Shown here: positions 51,304 to 58,946 of the stretch, piece by piece
How the letters are laid out: each line of letters starts with the position of its first letter
Position numbering within the stretch: position 1 is the first letter of the stretch
From: JBGPTF01 sp041490445
GTDB taxonomy: Bacteria > Acidobacteriota > Terriglobia > Acidiferrales > UBA7541
NCBI GenBank assembly: GCA_041490445.1
Contig: JBGPTF010000015.1
Span: 1 to 64,000 of the forward strand
Direction: 5' to 3'
DNA length: 64,000 nt
The notes under the pieces: generated by a model
Seen by the model: only the letters and a program-made list of their open reading frames with translations
Told to the model about the DNA's origin: nothing
Databases searched by the model: none
Position numbers and translations under genes: made by a program

Positions 51304-52218
51304 TTACATGCCGATCGACCCCATGACGCCGGGGCCGTACTTTTTCTTCAACGCTTCAACGAAGCTCGGCTCTACTGACCGAATGTAGGACAAGACTCCT
51401 CCAAGGCTGGTCTTCTCCTTATCCGAAAGGAGACCCCGTGTAAAACGATAGACTAAAGACTTCACCGTCCGTTTCCTTGCCCGACCGACGGAGATCTGTT
51501 TCGTAGGAGTCAAGACCAGACCCGTGACCAAGCGTAGTCTTTTTCGCGAAGTGAACACAGTCTTATCCCCGTTAAGATGAAGTTGTGGCGAATGACGTCG
51601 TGCTATGTCAGCCCGAAGTTGCTCGAGCAAACCTGCCAACAAGTTACGTTTATCTGTCGAAAAGCAAAGATCGTCGGCGTAGCGGGAGTAGGCGATTCCT
51701 TCGGCCTCAGACCGCGTGGCCCAATCTCTGTCAAACTCAAACATGACCACGTTTGATAAGATAGGGGAACTCGGCGCACCTATGGTCAAACAGCCTTTCC
51801 TACACACTAAGAGGCGAATTAGCTCATAGTCCGACTCCGTCGTGATGACACCACTCAAGGTGTCCGCGCTGCGCCTTAGGACGTTGACTACATCAGTTCC
51901 CAGGATCGACGGGAAGAAATTCGTAAAGTCGAGCTTGAGAAGGAAATTGTGGCGAGAATGCAGGCTTGCATGTTGCGCGATGTTTCGTCCCTCGCGATAG
52001 CCATACACCGCCTCGTGGACCGGAAGACGCTCGAACACGTTCTTGGCGAGCCAGCGTTGAATCAGCTTCAGTTCCCTCGAGGGGTGATGAATCTCACGTT
52101 CGCCGCCACCTTTCTTGGGTATCTTGAACGAAAAATATCGATGTGAAGCGGTCTTGGCCAGACCTCCAACATAGCTCTCAGCGATCCCAAGGTCGCGCGC
52201 AATGAGCCTTAATATCAT
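51304..52218 (-). CDS. ret: Retron-type reverse transcriptase
   Basis: The 304 residues carry the RT blocks in order: REIHHPSREL, LKLDFTNFFPSI (about 94-105), GAPSSPILSN (147-156), SRYADDLCFS with the catalytic YADD at 180-183, LHLNGDKT, and the retron-specific VTGLVLTPTKQISVGRARK (231 onwards). The segment expected to carry the retron NAxxH motif reads HASLH (83-87), with His for Asn. Retron RTs reverse-transcribe part of a structured RNA into msDNA and form toxin-like defence complexes with the effector. ATG 52218 overlaps the effector stop (ATGA), so no RNA gene fits between them. Size is that of the family. Confidence 0.92.
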   Translation of the reverse strand: MILRLIARDLGIAESYVGGLAKTASHRYFSFKIPKKGGGEREIHHPSRELKLIQRWLAKNVFERLPVHEAVYGYREGRNIAQHASLHSRHNFLLKLDFTNFFPSILGTDVVNVLRRSADTLSGVITTESDYELIRLLVCRKGCLTIGAPSSPILSNVVMFEFDRDWATRSEAEGIAYSRYADDLCFSTDKRNLLAGLLEQLRADIARRHSPQLHLNGDKTVFTSRKRLRLVTGLVLTPTKQISVGRARKRTVKSLVYRFTRGLLSDKEKTSLGGVLSYIRSVEPSFVEALKKKYGPGVMGSIGM

Positions 52219-53123
52219 GATGAGGCCCAGGTTCTTACCGCATCGTACAATTCAGGCCGATGACTCTGATAGTATTCCGTCACGCGGGCAATTAGGTCTT
52301 CTTTCTTGTTGGCAACCTCAAATTCCAACATTGTTCCCCGGCCCTTCGCCAGGGCATAGCGACCTCCCACTTCTCTTACGTATTCCGCACCAACCAAAAT
52401 GGACAGCAAGCGGCTCACACTCTCCCAACTGGCCGAGCCGAACGTTTCCTTAATTGCATAACGCAAATCCCCCAGGGTCGCCAACCTGAGGAGATTGAGC
52501 ATTTCGAGAATCACTATCAATCTCTGTTTATGATCCAAATCACGATATCCCGCATACGTGAACCGTTGCCTCCTCTCGACCGCTTTCCATGCGTTCAAAT
52601 GTCGATTGATAGCCGCAAAATCGTCTAATGGGTCGGCAATCCTGATATCAATCCTCGGGCTAAATCTCGACTTCGAATCAATGCTCCTAAGTGGGCCAAG
52701 ATTCAAGAACGACTGCACACCTCGATAGGTCGAGTCGTTCGCCACGATCGTCTTTGCTGGGATGTGCTGCGAACCGGAGAAAAATCCAACCTCCGCGTAA
52801 GACCCGGGGCTTTCTGGGAAGATGACAACGATATCTGCAACCTCTGCAATGAGCTTCTCGAAAGCTCCCAGGTTCACCGCGCGAGTGGGCTTGTGGGACC
52901 GCACTTGTTTGAACGCTTCTTCAGCTAGGATGACAATGAAGTCAGGGAGTTCGCATTTGGACCAATCGAGGAATTTGCGGCGAAGCGTAAGCTCTGGACC
53001 GTCAACGGGACCGCCGCAGACGAAGAGAAAGAACGTCTGCCTGCTATCGAAGACGGCGCCTGTGAACGCGCTCTTTAATTCTGCAAGCAGCCTATCAGCG
53101 GCAGGATGGGAGAATACCCCCAT
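52215..53123 (-). CDS. Retron effector: nucleoside deoxyribosyltransferase-like domain plus winged helix
   Basis: The protein has 302 residues. The N-terminal domain (about 28-165) has TFFLFVCGGPVDGPELTLRR, IAEVADIVVIFPESPGSYAE and VGFFSGSQHIPAKT. The Glu/Ser/Pro/Gly loop ESPGSYAE (104-111) and the alternating strands match nucleoside deoxyribosyltransferase-like folds used as effectors in Ec86/St85-type retrons. The C-terminal part (about 202-265) is a winged helix (ATLGDLRYAIKETFGSASWE). In such systems the effector is held inactive by RT-msDNA and is released or activated by phage. ATG 53123 lies 8 bases after the predicted a2 arm, whose GAGG serves as ribosome site. Confidence 0.85.
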   Translation of the reverse strand: MGVFSHPAADRLLAELKSAFTGAVFDSRQTFFLFVCGGPVDGPELTLRRKFLDWSKCELPDFIVILAEEAFKQVRSHKPTRAVNLGAFEKLIAEVADIVVIFPESPGSYAEVGFFSGSQHIPAKTIVANDSTYRGVQSFLNLGPLRSIDSKSRFSPRIDIRIADPLDDFAAINRHLNAWKAVERRQRFTYAGYRDLDHKQRLIVILEMLNLLRLATLGDLRYAIKETFGSASWESVSRLLSILVGAEYVREVGGRYALAKGRGTMLEFEVANKKEDLIARVTEYYQSHRPELYDAVRTWASS

Positions 53124-53130
53124 TATTCGG

Positions 53131-53291
53131 GTGCCTCTTACTCACGCGTAGCGGCGGCGGCGGCGGCCAGCGTATAGCTGGACGGCGGCGGCGCCGCTAT
53201 TAGAATCCCACGCAATGCAGTTCGGCCTGGCTGTAAGCCCGGCACAGAGCCAATTGCCACTAACCCAAGACAAGGCTCAACTAGGAGGCAC
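53131..53291 (-). ncRNA. Candidate retron msr-msd RNA
   Basis: The minus strand between 53291 and 53131 is bounded by a perfect 7-base inverted pair, GTGCCTC (53291-53285, a1) and GAGGCAC (53137-53131, a2), as in retron a1/a2 arms. After a1 comes CTAG, whose G at 53281 is a candidate branching base. Two msr-like hairpins follow (GAGCCTTGTC/GGCAATTGGCTC, and GGCT-TAC-AGCC). A long msd-like hairpin at 53198-53150 has base AGCGGC/GCCGCT, apex CCAGC-TATAC-GCTGG, and C-C-mismatched GCC runs between. Location directly upstream of the effector start and the presence of the RT support the call; exact ends are predictions. Confidence 0.65.
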
Positions 53292-53550
53292 ATTTATATA
53301 TTACGCCATGTAGTCAATCGTCAAGCGCTGTCTGCAAGGACGGCAGGAGGTTCCGTGTCCCTCGCCGCAGCCGCCCGCTCGACCACCGAACCAACCTCTA
53401 TAGGTCTCTTTGTCCAAGGCTGTCACTTCGCGCGTTCCTCTCTTTTCCCCGCTCTGACACTTTTAACTTTTGACTCTCGACTGCCTTTCTCCCCCAATGT
53501 CCACAGGCACTCCGATTTGCATTTCGCCCCAGGACACGCTACCTTACCCC

Positions 53551-54093
53551 ATGAAATCAACACACGAACGACCCGCCCCGCTCGCTCTCGCCGAGAAATA
53601 CCAGACCGACATCAGCTACCACCAACGCCGCTGCACCATCTGCAGGCACCCGCAGTGCTATTTCATCGAACTCGACTTCCTCGACTGGCGCAGCCCCGCC
53701 GCCATCTCGAAACGCTACGGCATCCGTGACCGCGCCTCTCTCTATCGCCATGCCCACGCCACTGGCCTCTACGCCTATCGCCGCCGCAACATCGCTATGG
53801 CGCTCGACAATATCATCGAGCGCGCCGACGAAGTCAAAGTCACCGGCAGCGCCGTTGTGCGCGCCGTCCGCGCGCGCACCCGCATCACCGACGAAGGCGA
53901 ATGGGTTGATCCGCCCAATCGCAGCATCGTTACGCATCTCAACCCGTCCCGCGACGGCTCGGGCGACCCCTTTGCGCCCCTAAACCGTGCAGGATCAGCA
54001 GATGCAGTTCCGACCTGGCCGGATCGCGACGCCTACTGGACGAAATATCTAACCGCAACAAAAAATCAAACAAAAAGCGAGCCAACCCCTTGA
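53551..54093 (+). CDS. Unknown cytosolic protein with CxxC and HTH-like segment
   Basis: From ATG 53551 the protein is 180 residues. RRCTICRHPQCYFIELDFLD has C-x2-C-x4-C, and ISKRYGIRDRASLYRHAHAT looks like a helix-turn-helix. NIAMALDNIIERADEV may be a helical arm; the C-terminal third is Pro/Gly-poor and polar. Proteins of this kind recur in acidobacterial genomes as I recall, but no function is known. It is read divergently from the retron; association may be chance. An upstream start at 53497 is possible. Confidence 0.5.
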   Translation: MKSTHERPAPLALAEKYQTDISYHQRRCTICRHPQCYFIELDFLDWRSPAAISKRYGIRDRASLYRHAHATGLYAYRRRNIAMALDNIIERADEVKVTGSAVVRAVRARTRITDEGEWVDPPNRSIVTHLNPSRDGSGDPFAPLNRAGSADAVPTWPDRDAYWTKYLTATKNQTKSEPTP

Positions 54094-54198
54094 AAACAAA
54101 CGGAAGGCTTCGCGCCAAATCGCAACAAAATCGCACTTTTTCACGATGCGTCATTTCTAGGCCCGCGCAGCGCGAATCGCGGGCCGTGGCCCGCAGGG

Positions 54199-54227
54199 TT
54201 GCGGGTGCATACGGGGTGCGCTATAAG
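54199..54227 (+). promoter_or_regulatory. ribE promoter candidate (TTGCGG-17-TATAAG)
   Basis: TTGCGG at 54199-54204 and TATAAG at 54222-54227 are separated by 17 bases. TATAAG ends 8 bases before the ribE ATG at 54236, predicting a leaderless or nearly leaderless message; no Shine-Dalgarno and no FMN riboswitch are visible. An own promoter is expected after separation from ribD. Confidence 0.5.
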
Positions 54228-54235
54228 AGCTGACC

Positions 54236-54877
54236 ATGTTCACGGGAATCGTTGAAGCGGTCGGCAAGATGGAATCGCTCGAGCGCGGGGGCGAAGGCGG
54301 GCGTCTGCGCGTGCGCGCGGAGCTTGCCGCGTCGCTCGGGCAGGGCTCGAGCATCGCCGTAAACGGCTGCTGCCTGACCGCGGTGGAAATTGGCGACGGC
54401 GCATTCGCCGCGGACCTGTCGGGCGAGACCCTGCGTCGCACGTCCTTCGGCGAGATGAAGCAGGGGTGCGCGGTCAATCTCGAACGGCCGCTCGCAGCCG
54501 GCGCGCCGCTCGGCGGGCATTTCGTTCAGGGTCATGTGGACGGAGTCGGCCAGATCGCGCGGCTCGCGCGCGAGGGCGAAAACTGGTGGCTGTCGGTGCG
54601 CGTGCCGGAAGGGCTGGGGCGCTACGTGGCGATGAAAGGCTCGATCGCGATTGACGGCATCAGTCTGACAGTTGCCACGTGGAGCGACGGCATCCTCGAC
54701 TGCGCCATCATTCCGTTCACTTATGCCAACACGAATCTGCGCGAAAAAACAACCGGCGACGCGGTGAACCTGGAAACCGACATTCTCGCCAAATACGTCG
54801 AGCGGCAACGCGAGGCGGGCCGCGAGCCGGCCCCTTCGCGGCTCACCGTCGCCAGGCTCGTCGAGGAGGGCTTCTAG
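54236..54877 (+). CDS. ribE: Riboflavin synthase alpha chain
   Basis: Riboflavin synthase dismutates two 6,7-dimethyl-8-ribityllumazines to riboflavin. The 213 residues form two lumazine-binding repeats: MFTGIVEAVGKME to VNGCCLTAVEIGDGAFAADL, and GGHFVQGHVDGVGQIARLA to AIDGISLTVATWSDGILDC. The MFTGI start and the repeated NGxxLTV are diagnostic. The C-terminal LETDILAKYVERQ is also conserved. ribD lies 3.2 kb upstream. Confidence 0.95.
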   Translation: MFTGIVEAVGKMESLERGGEGGRLRVRAELAASLGQGSSIAVNGCCLTAVEIGDGAFAADLSGETLRRTSFGEMKQGCAVNLERPLAAGAPLGGHFVQGHVDGVGQIARLAREGENWWLSVRVPEGLGRYVAMKGSIAIDGISLTVATWSDGILDCAIIPFTYANTNLREKTTGDAVNLETDILAKYVERQREAGREPAPSRLTVARLVEEGF

Positions 54878-54990
54878 AGCGTGGCTCATCAATGTCTTTT
54901 CGGGGGTCGCGGCTTTCGCGTTTTGTGCGTCCCGACGCCTTTTGTCGGGAAGCTGCTGAGGGATCGTTTTCATGGTTCTCACACACACTC

Positions 54991-55016
54991 TTTAGCCCCT
55001 GAAGCCGGAGCTCTTA
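54991..55016. repeat. Second copy of the REP-like words seen at 28589
   Basis: TTTAGCCCCTGAAGCCGGAG shares the GCTTCAG/CTGAAGCC and GGAGCT cores with the palindromes at 28549-28609. It lies in the ribE downstream spacer together with the 90-base element to its right. Confidence 0.4.
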
Positions 55017-55044
55017 ACAGGGTGTTGAAAAAACGGCTAATGTC

Positions 55045-55134
55045 GTCATTCCGAGCGCAGCGAGGAACCTCTCTTCGTGAAAATGCGAGGGGAAAGAGAG
55101 ATTCTTCGGGCCGTCAAACGGCCCTCAGAATGAC
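55045..55134. repeat. 90-base element with GTCATTC/GAATGAC termini
   Basis: Ends GTCATTCCGAG and CTCAGAATGAC are inverted with one mismatch; inside are GCGCAGCGAGGAACCTC and AGAGATTCTTCGG. This is a spacer element type I recall as dispersed in many bacterial genomes (MITE or REP-like). Only one copy is in the window. Confidence 0.5.
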
Positions 55135-55185
55135 GCGGGGTATTTTCCCACAAGCTGTTAGGACGTCGCGGGGCAAACGCCTCTT

Positions 55186-56454
55186 GTGAAAGTCCTGCGG
55201 CGCGAATTCTTGAAGACTGTGGCGGCGGCTGGCGCGTTTCTGCGGGACACACTCCGGCCACGCGCGAGCCGGGCAGGAGCATTCTCGATGAACGCAGCGC
55301 GGACGCAAGGCCGTTCCTACGACGTGGCGGTGATTGGCGCCGGCGTTATCGGCGCGTGGTCCGCCTACACGTTGCAGCGCAGCGGACGCAGCGTTCTTCT
55401 GCTCGACGAGTACGGCCCCGCGAACGCGCGGGCGAGTTCGGGAGGCGAATCGCGAATCATCCGCATGGGGTACGGCCCCGACGAGTTGTACACGCGCTGG
55501 GCGATGCGTTCGCTGCCGCTCTGGCAGGAACTTTTCGGGCAGCGCGGCGACGCGCTCTTTCACCCCACGGGTGTTCTGTGGATCGCGAATGAGGGCGAAA
55601 AGTACGCGGCCGATACGCTGGCAACCCTGGGCAAACTCGGAGTCCGGCACGAAAAGCTTTCGCGCGCGGAACTCGAGAAGCGGTATCCGCAAATCGCGTT
55701 TGAAAAAGCCGCGTGGGGAATCCTTGAACCCGGCAGCGGCGTGCTGATGGCGCGGCGCGCCGTGCAAGCCGTCGTCACAGAATCGCAAAAGGCCGGCGTT
55801 GCCTATCGCGGCGAGGCGGTCGAGACACCCGCGGGCCGGGGAAAGCTTGCGTCGGTCCGCACGCGCAGCGGTGAAGCGATCCACGCGGGGGAATTCGTCT
55901 TCGCGTGCGGCCCGTGGCTGCCCAAGGTGTTTCCGCAACTGCTCGGCGAGCGCATTTTTCCGACGCGCCAGGAAGTGTTTTTCTTCGGCGTGCCGCCGGG
56001 AGACGCGCGGTTTGCGCTTCCCGCCATGCCCACGTGGATCTGCCTGGCCGATGAGATGTACGGCATGCCGGACCTCGAAAATCGCGGACTGAAAATCGCC
56101 AACGACCGCCACGGGGCCGCCATCGATCCCGACACGGCGACGCGCACCGCCAGCGCCGAAGCGACGCAGCTTGCGCGAAATTATCTGGAGCGGCGATTCC
56201 CTGCGATGAAAGGCGCGCCGCTGCTCGAGACGCGCGTTTGCCAGTACGAGAACACATCGAACGGCGATTTTCTGATCGACCGTCACCCGGACTTCGAAAA
56301 TGTCTGGCTGGTCGGCGGCGGGTCCGGGCACGGCTTCAAGCACGGCCCGGCGCTGGGCGAGTACGTCGAAGCGATGGTCAACGGCAAGGGGACGCCGGAG
56401 CCGCGGTTTTCACTGGCAACGAAAGCAACGATTCAGAAGCGCGCGGTGTTTTGA
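55186..56454 (+). CDS. Tat-exported sarcosine oxidase-like FAD amine oxidase
   Basis: The protein has 422 residues. The N-terminus LRREFLKTVAAAGAFL is a twin-arginine signal with the SRRxFLK-type core, which supports GTG 55186 over ATG 55288. The FAD loop is DVAVIGAGVIGAWSAYTLQR. GESRIIRMGYG, CGPWLPKVF, the CQYENTSNGDFLIDRHPDF segment (the Cys position that covalently binds FAD in sarcosine and N-methyltryptophan oxidases) and GGGSGHGFKHGPALG follow. It probably oxidises a secondary amino acid; the substrate is unknown. Confidence 0.85.
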   Translation: MKVLRREFLKTVAAAGAFLRDTLRPRASRAGAFSMNAARTQGRSYDVAVIGAGVIGAWSAYTLQRSGRSVLLLDEYGPANARASSGGESRIIRMGYGPDELYTRWAMRSLPLWQELFGQRGDALFHPTGVLWIANEGEKYAADTLATLGKLGVRHEKLSRAELEKRYPQIAFEKAAWGILEPGSGVLMARRAVQAVVTESQKAGVAYRGEAVETPAGRGKLASVRTRSGEAIHAGEFVFACGPWLPKVFPQLLGERIFPTRQEVFFFGVPPGDARFALPAMPTWICLADEMYGMPDLENRGLKIANDRHGAAIDPDTATRTASAEATQLARNYLERRFPAMKGAPLLETRVCQYENTSNGDFLIDRHPDFENVWLVGGGSGHGFKHGPALGEYVEAMVNGKGTPEPRFSLATKATIQKRAVF

Positions 56455-56479
56455 TGCGCGGATCAGAACAATGCAAGAT

Positions 56480-56498
56480 GCCGGGCGTAAAGCCCGGC
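56480..56498. repeat. GCCGGGC-GTAAA-GCCCGGC palindrome
   Basis: A perfect 7-base stem with 5-base loop lies 26 bases after the FAD oxidase stop, without T-run. It is either a weak terminator or one of the genome's spacer palindromes. Confidence 0.45.
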
Positions 56499-56543
56499 GC
56501 TACACAAACGCACAAGAAAAACTTTTTCTGCGGGCTGCGGGAG

Positions 56544-56720
56544 CTAGCGGCGGCGTTTGCGAGGCCTGGAAGGCCGGCGTGCGGTGCGTTTGCGTTTCGC
56601 CGTCGTCGCCTTCTTCACGGACCAGCCGCGCGGCAGAAAAATCTCGAACTCCGCGCCCAGCGCGGGATTCTGCAGGTGCAGGCTCTTGTCCTTTCTCCGC
56701 TTCTTCGATCGTGGGCTCAT
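56544..56720 (-). CDS. 58-residue very basic small protein
   Basis: From ATG 56720 the protein opens MSPRSKKRRKDKSLHLQNPA and continues through a hydrophobic middle (GAEFEIFLPRGWSVKKATTA) into an Arg/Lys-rich tail. It could be a nucleic-acid-binding peptide. No ribosome site stands out and the composition is extreme, so this may be chance in GC-rich DNA. Its stop lies between the FAD oxidase and APC permease genes. Confidence 0.35.
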   Translation of the reverse strand: MSPRSKKRRKDKSLHLQNPALGAEFEIFLPRGWSVKKATTAKRKRTARRPSRPRKRRR

Positions 56721-56745
56721 TCGATGATCAGCCTTGCTATCTGCG

Positions 56746-58185
56746 TCAACGGGACGCTTCCCGGGATTTCTGCTTCGCCCCTCGGTAATACAGCACAAGT
56801 CCCAGAAGAACTGCGGCCGCGGTTCCGCCGATCAGTTTCGCTTCGAACACAAACTTGTTCGCGGTTTCTCCCGGCGGAATCAGCGACAGCGCGATGCCTC
56901 CGGCCACCACCAGGAATCCAAGTCCGCCGGCCACCCACACGCCGAGCTTGCCGCCGGGAATCAGAACCGCGTCGGAATTTTCCGACCGGTCGCGGCGGTA
57001 GGACAGCTTGATCGCAGCGGCGTACATGTAGAGGAATGGAACGAAGTACAGGATCACCGCCGCATCCACCAGAATTTGATACGCGCTGTTAGCCGTCTCG
57101 TTGATCTGCGTCACCAGAAGGATGGCCCCCGAAATCGTCGCCTGCACGAGGATGGAGACATACGGCGTCTTCCAGCGCGGATGAATTTTGCCAAACGCCG
57201 CGGGCAGGTAACGATCCACGCCGACGACGAACGGCACACGTGCAATTCCCGCGACGGTGGAGCCGACGCCGCCGGCGTTGCCGACGGAGACGAGCAGCGC
57301 CGCGATCACGCCGAACAGCCCGATGCGCAGGAGCATCGAGCCGGACGTGATCGCCTGGAAAACTCCGCTCTTCGGATCCACCTGGGCATCCGGCAGCAGC
57401 GAGAGTACGGCGATGGTGCCGACAATGTAGATCGCCGCGATCAGCACGCCCGAGCCCAGGATTGCCCGCGGCAAGGTTTTCCGCGGATTCTTGATTTCGC
57501 CACTCATCGCCGAGACGAGCTCGAGGCCGGTGAACGCGAAGGCGATCTGCGGCCAGAAGTTCACCGTCCCCCAATTCCACTGGGGCAAGATGTTAGACCA
57601 GGTGAAATGCGTCACCGAACCGGCCCTGTGCCACACCACCGCGGCGATGCCGACCAGCATCAGCAGCGGGATGTAGGTCCCAACGCCGCCGGCATTTTGC
57701 AGCCACTTGCCGATGTTCAGCCCGATGATGTTCAGCCACACCGCCACGATCAGCAGGAGAAAGGAACCGACCACAAGAAACGTGCGGTCCTGGGCAAGCT
57801 GCGCGGACTTTGCTCCGCCCACATAGGCGCTCATTGAAACGCTGGCGAGCAGCAAGCCGGGAAAATAGAAAACCGTGTAAATCCAGTATGTCCACCCGGC
57901 GACGAATCCGTGGAATTCGCCGAACGCTTCTTTCGCCCAGACGTAGAGGCCGCCTTCCTCCGGGAACCGGGTCGAAAGCTCCACGATGACCAGCGCGGTA
58001 GGCACGAAGAACAACAACGCGGCCAGGATCCACAGGCTGACCGAGGATGGCCCATTGTGAGCGGCGGCCGCGATCCATCGCGGGCCGAGCACGGTCGCGA
58101 TGTTGAAGAGCAGAACGTCCCAAAGGCCCATCTCGCGGCGAAGTTGCTGGCGAGGATCGGAAGCGGCTGGCGAGGGCGCGCTCAC
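56746..58185 (-). CDS. APC-family amino-acid permease
   Basis: The protein has 479 residues with about twelve membrane segments. The APC start MGLWDVLLFNIATVLGPRWI and the later GGLYVWAKEAFGEFHGFVAG and FAFTGLELVSAMSGEIKNP are typical of amino-acid/polyamine permeases. It overlaps the ABC ATPase gene by 4 bases (last gene of the mobA-ABC-permease unit). The substrate is not evident. Confidence 0.9.
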   Translation of the reverse strand: MSAPSPAASDPRQQLRREMGLWDVLLFNIATVLGPRWIAAAAHNGPSSVSLWILAALLFFVPTALVIVELSTRFPEEGGLYVWAKEAFGEFHGFVAGWTYWIYTVFYFPGLLLASVSMSAYVGGAKSAQLAQDRTFLVVGSFLLLIVAVWLNIIGLNIGKWLQNAGGVGTYIPLLMLVGIAAVVWHRAGSVTHFTWSNILPQWNWGTVNFWPQIAFAFTGLELVSAMSGEIKNPRKTLPRAILGSGVLIAAIYIVGTIAVLSLLPDAQVDPKSGVFQAITSGSMLLRIGLFGVIAALLVSVGNAGGVGSTVAGIARVPFVVGVDRYLPAAFGKIHPRWKTPYVSILVQATISGAILLVTQINETANSAYQILVDAAVILYFVPFLYMYAAAIKLSYRRDRSENSDAVLIPGGKLGVWVAGGLGFLVVAGGIALSLIPPGETANKFVFEAKLIGGTAAAVLLGLVLYYRGAKQKSREASR

Positions 58186-58946
58186 GCGGTCACGTCGAGA
58201 GCGGGAATCAACCCGTCCTGCAAACGGAAATTGCGGAGGAAGCCGTCCGGTGCGGATTCAAATTCCGGCCAGGTGCCGAAAAACGCGACGCGGCCTTCGT
58301 GCAGGAAGATGACGCAGTCGGCGAGTTTTTCGGCCAGGTGCGTATCGTGCGTGACGACGATCGAGGTCTTGTGAAAACTTTTCTTGAGCCGCAGGATCAG
58401 GTCGCTCATGTGCCCGGCCATCAGCGGATCCACCATGGTCGTCGGCTCGTCATAGAGGATGGCTTCGGGGTCCTGCGCGAGCGCGCGCGCGATGGCGACG
58501 GCGCGCTTCGTGCCGGTGCTAAGCTCGGAGGGCAAGCGGTCCGCGAGGTCCGCAACTTCAAGCATGCCGAGCAGCTCAGCCACGCGGGCATCGATTTGTT
58601 CAGGGGAGAAATCGCCGCGCTCTTCGAGCGGAAAGGCGACATTCTCGGCGACGGTGAGCGAATCGAACAGCGCGCCGGACTGAAATACCATCGTGACACG
58701 GCGGCGGATTTCGGCGAGCTGCTCTTCATCCCAATCGGTGATGTCTTTCCCGGCAACGATCACGCGGCCCGCATCGACCTTCAAGAATCCAAGGATCAGC
58801 TTCAACGCGACGGATTTCCCGACGCCGCTGCGCCCGAGAATGACGGTGGTCTCGCCTTTTTCGACGAAGAAGCTGACGTCGCGCAGCACGGGCAGGTCAT
58901 CGAAGCCGATGGAGACGCCACGAAACTCGATGAAGTGCTCGCTCAC
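58182..58946 (-). CDS. MlaF-like ABC transporter ATPase
   Basis: The 254 residues have Walker A LGRSGVGKSVALKL, Q-loop VTMVFQSGALFDSLTVAENV, Walker B AILYDEPTTMVDP and switch VVTHDTHLAEKL. The signature reads LSTGTKRAVAIARAL, not LSGG. FDSLTVxENVAFPL is typical of the MlaF/MceG phospholipid-importer ATPase branch. No MlaE or MlaD partner is in the window, so it is an orphan ATPase here. Confidence 0.85.
   Translation of the reverse strand: MSEHFIEFRGVSIGFDDLPVLRDVSFFVEKGETTVILGRSGVGKSVALKLILGFLKVDAGRVIVAGKDITDWDEEQLAEIRRRVTMVFQSGALFDSLTVAENVAFPLEERGDFSPEQIDARVAELLGMLEVADLADRLPSELSTGTKRAVAIARALAQDPEAILYDEPTTMVDPLMAGHMSDLILRLKKSFHKTSIVVTHDTHLAEKLADCVIFLHEGRVAFFGTWPEFESAPDGFLRNFRLQDGLIPALDVTA

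Noticed and set aside
53150..53166. CGG trinucleotide run as a microsatellite or CRISPR
   Set aside because: It is one arm of the predicted msd hairpin; there are no spacers or repeats of CRISPR length anywhere in the window.
54094..54235. FMN riboswitch before ribE
   Set aside because: The conserved RFN-element blocks are absent and a promoter lies only 8 bases before the start codon.
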